Origin: Microcaldota archaeon
GTDB taxonomy: Archaea > Micrarchaeota > Micrarchaeia > Micrarchaeales > CABMGC01
Reading direction: 5' to 3'
Length of the DNA stretch: 5,927 nucleotides
NCBI GenBank assembly: GCA_030040335.1
Contig: JASHTX010000083.1
Coordinates: 1 to 5,927 of the forward strand
This document shows, piece after piece, positions 5,302 to 5,927 of the stretch. The number at the start of each line of letters is the position of its first letter. Within the stretch, counting starts at the first letter, position 1. The position numbers were made by a program, and so were the translations under genes. The notes under the pieces are model-generated. The model was not told where the DNA came from and did not search any database. It saw only the letters and a list, made by a program, of their open reading frames with translations.

Positions 5302-5397
5302 ATGGGTAAGGAAGCCCGTGATGAGCTGGTGAAGTAAAAGGCTACAGAACTAAAGTCAAATTATATTAAGGGGGCTCGAGAAGTATGGTACGAGAAA
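5302..5397 (+). pseudogene. Probable former 5' end of the right-edge gene, broken by in-frame TAA
   Basis: An ATG at 5302 opens 11 codons (MGKEARDELVK) and meets TAA at 5335-5337. Without changing frame, the sequence then runs on as KATELKSNYIKGAREVWYEKM straight into the downstream open frame. The amino acids on both sides of the stop form one charged, helix-like stretch, as expected of a single coding sequence hit by one nonsense change or a base-call error. UAA is not a known selenocysteine or pyrrolysine codon. Alternatively, the real start is the ATG at 5398 and the resemblance upstream is chance. Confidence 0.4.
5359..5370 (+). promoter_or_regulatory. TATA-like box before the ATG at 5398
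   Basis: AATTATATTAAG is centred about 33 nt before the ATG at 5398, giving a leader of only a few bases. If the upstream frame were still coding, this box would lie inside the gene. It therefore supports either a true start at 5398 or a restart after the TAA. Confidence 0.35.
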
Positions 5398-5927
5398 ATG
5401 GTTTCAGAAAATTCTCAAAAACACAAGCAGGCAGTTCCAGAGTTCCTCTTGAAGGTAGAAGAAAAAGGGATGAATGTTGCACGTGCAATTGTAGGGTTGG
5501 CTAGACAAGATAAAGAAAAAACGGAAAAGAAGGTTGATAAGGGGTTAATAAGATCCGAGAATGTGCTAGATGGCAGCGTGCGCATAATGCTAGCTCCCTC
5601 CGGCTATGCGTATCTTCTTAAAGAAGAAGTCAAGAAAGCAAAAGAGACTGTTGAATTTGCTGCCTGGATTACAGACTCATTCGGAGTTCGCTCTGAACCC
5701 GGTAGAAAGACGTTCGATGTTGGGGAAGTTAACATGATTTTCGTGTTGCATGACGGAAACACGGTGCCCCAGATCGAGATTATCAGAAATGGCTCGACTG
5801 CTATTCGCACGCCTGTAAGGAAAGTTTCACAGGGCTATTGGTCTATGGACAACAGTGAAAAGATCGAGAAGTACATCGAGATGCTTGATCACCCCGATCC
5901 TAACGCGAGCCCCGAAGGCCTCAAGAG
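5398..5927 (+). CDS. Unrecognised protein, N-terminal part (runs off window)
   Basis: The frame is open from the ATG at 5398 to the window edge, giving 176 codons without a stop. There is no signal peptide or membrane segment. Residues 1-60 are highly charged and probably helical, with VEEKGMNVARAIVGLARQ (20-37) as the most hydrophobic helix. Alternating strands follow, including VRIMLAPSGYAYLL and VGEVNMIFVLHDG, then PQIEIIRNG and a WSM turn, so a mixed alpha/beta domain is likely. I recognise no family. The frame continues upstream, past the ATG, to a TAA at 5335-5337, and even beyond it reads like the same protein, so the true N-terminus may be longer. It is codirectional with the 179-residue gene and lies just after repeat copy C. 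Confidence 0.7.
   Translation, partial: MVSENSQKHKQAVPEFLLKVEEKGMNVARAIVGLARQDKEKTEKKVDKGLIRSENVLDGSVRIMLAPSGYAYLLKEEVKKAKETVEFAAWITDSFGVRSEPGRKTFDVGEVNMIFVLHDGNTVPQIEIIRNGSTAIRTPVRKVSQGYWSMDNSEKIEKYIEMLDHPDPNASPEGLK

Noticed and set aside
5319..5325. GTGATGA resembling a C box of a C/D guide RNA
   Set aside because: I found no CTGA D box at a suitable distance downstream and no terminal stem.
5335..5337. Recoded stop codon in the right-edge gene
   Set aside because: The codon is TAA. Known recoding uses UGA (selenocysteine) or UAG (pyrrolysine), and no recoding structure is evident.
5604..5810. 68-codon minus-strand open frame
   Set aside because: It is antisense to the longer plus-strand frame that stays open from 5398 to the window edge.

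Overview
The window looks archaeal. TATA-like boxes sit about 23-33 nt upstream of several start codons, which implies leaderless or very short 5' leaders. The proteins also fit: an RCK-gated two-helix channel, an HPP-family membrane protein and an AAA_14/DUF4143 ATPase. No rRNA, tRNA or diagnostic marker is present, so I cannot place it more finely. Thermoplasmatota or a DPANN lineage are guesses only. No CRISPR array, transposase or integrase was seen.

Left half (1-2850), housekeeping-like. A YecD-type isochorismatase-fold protein (minus strand, cut at its C-terminus by the window edge) is divergent from an HPP-family membrane protein. The HPP gene converges, with a 5-nt gap, on a two-helix/RCK potassium-channel-like protein (minus strand). 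Upstream of the channel on the same strand is a four-helix membrane protein of unknown function. Each of the last two has its own TATA-like box, so a single operon is not required. Three of these four genes encode membrane proteins.

Right half (2850-5927), accessory-looking. It holds a small plus-strand protein with an internal duplication, a minus-strand AAA_14/DUF4143 ATPase, a divergent plus-strand protein of unknown family, and a plus-strand gene running off the right edge. That last gene was not among the closed reading frames because it has no stop in the window. It appears to have an in-frame TAA near its original start.

Two non-coding patterns tie the right half together. First, the 11-mer AGCCCCAGGAG occurs three times in the same orientation (3162, 4586, 5280), always between genes, so that it brackets the ATPase and then the next gene. 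A degenerate fourth copy lies before the 81-residue gene. Second, the ATPase promoter holds four GTAC-centred palindromes as two pairs with identical 12-bp spacing on either side of the TATA box. This is a strong candidate operator. The region could be a chain of gene cassettes separated by a short repeat, or a set of genes sharing a leader motif. The sequence alone does not decide between these.
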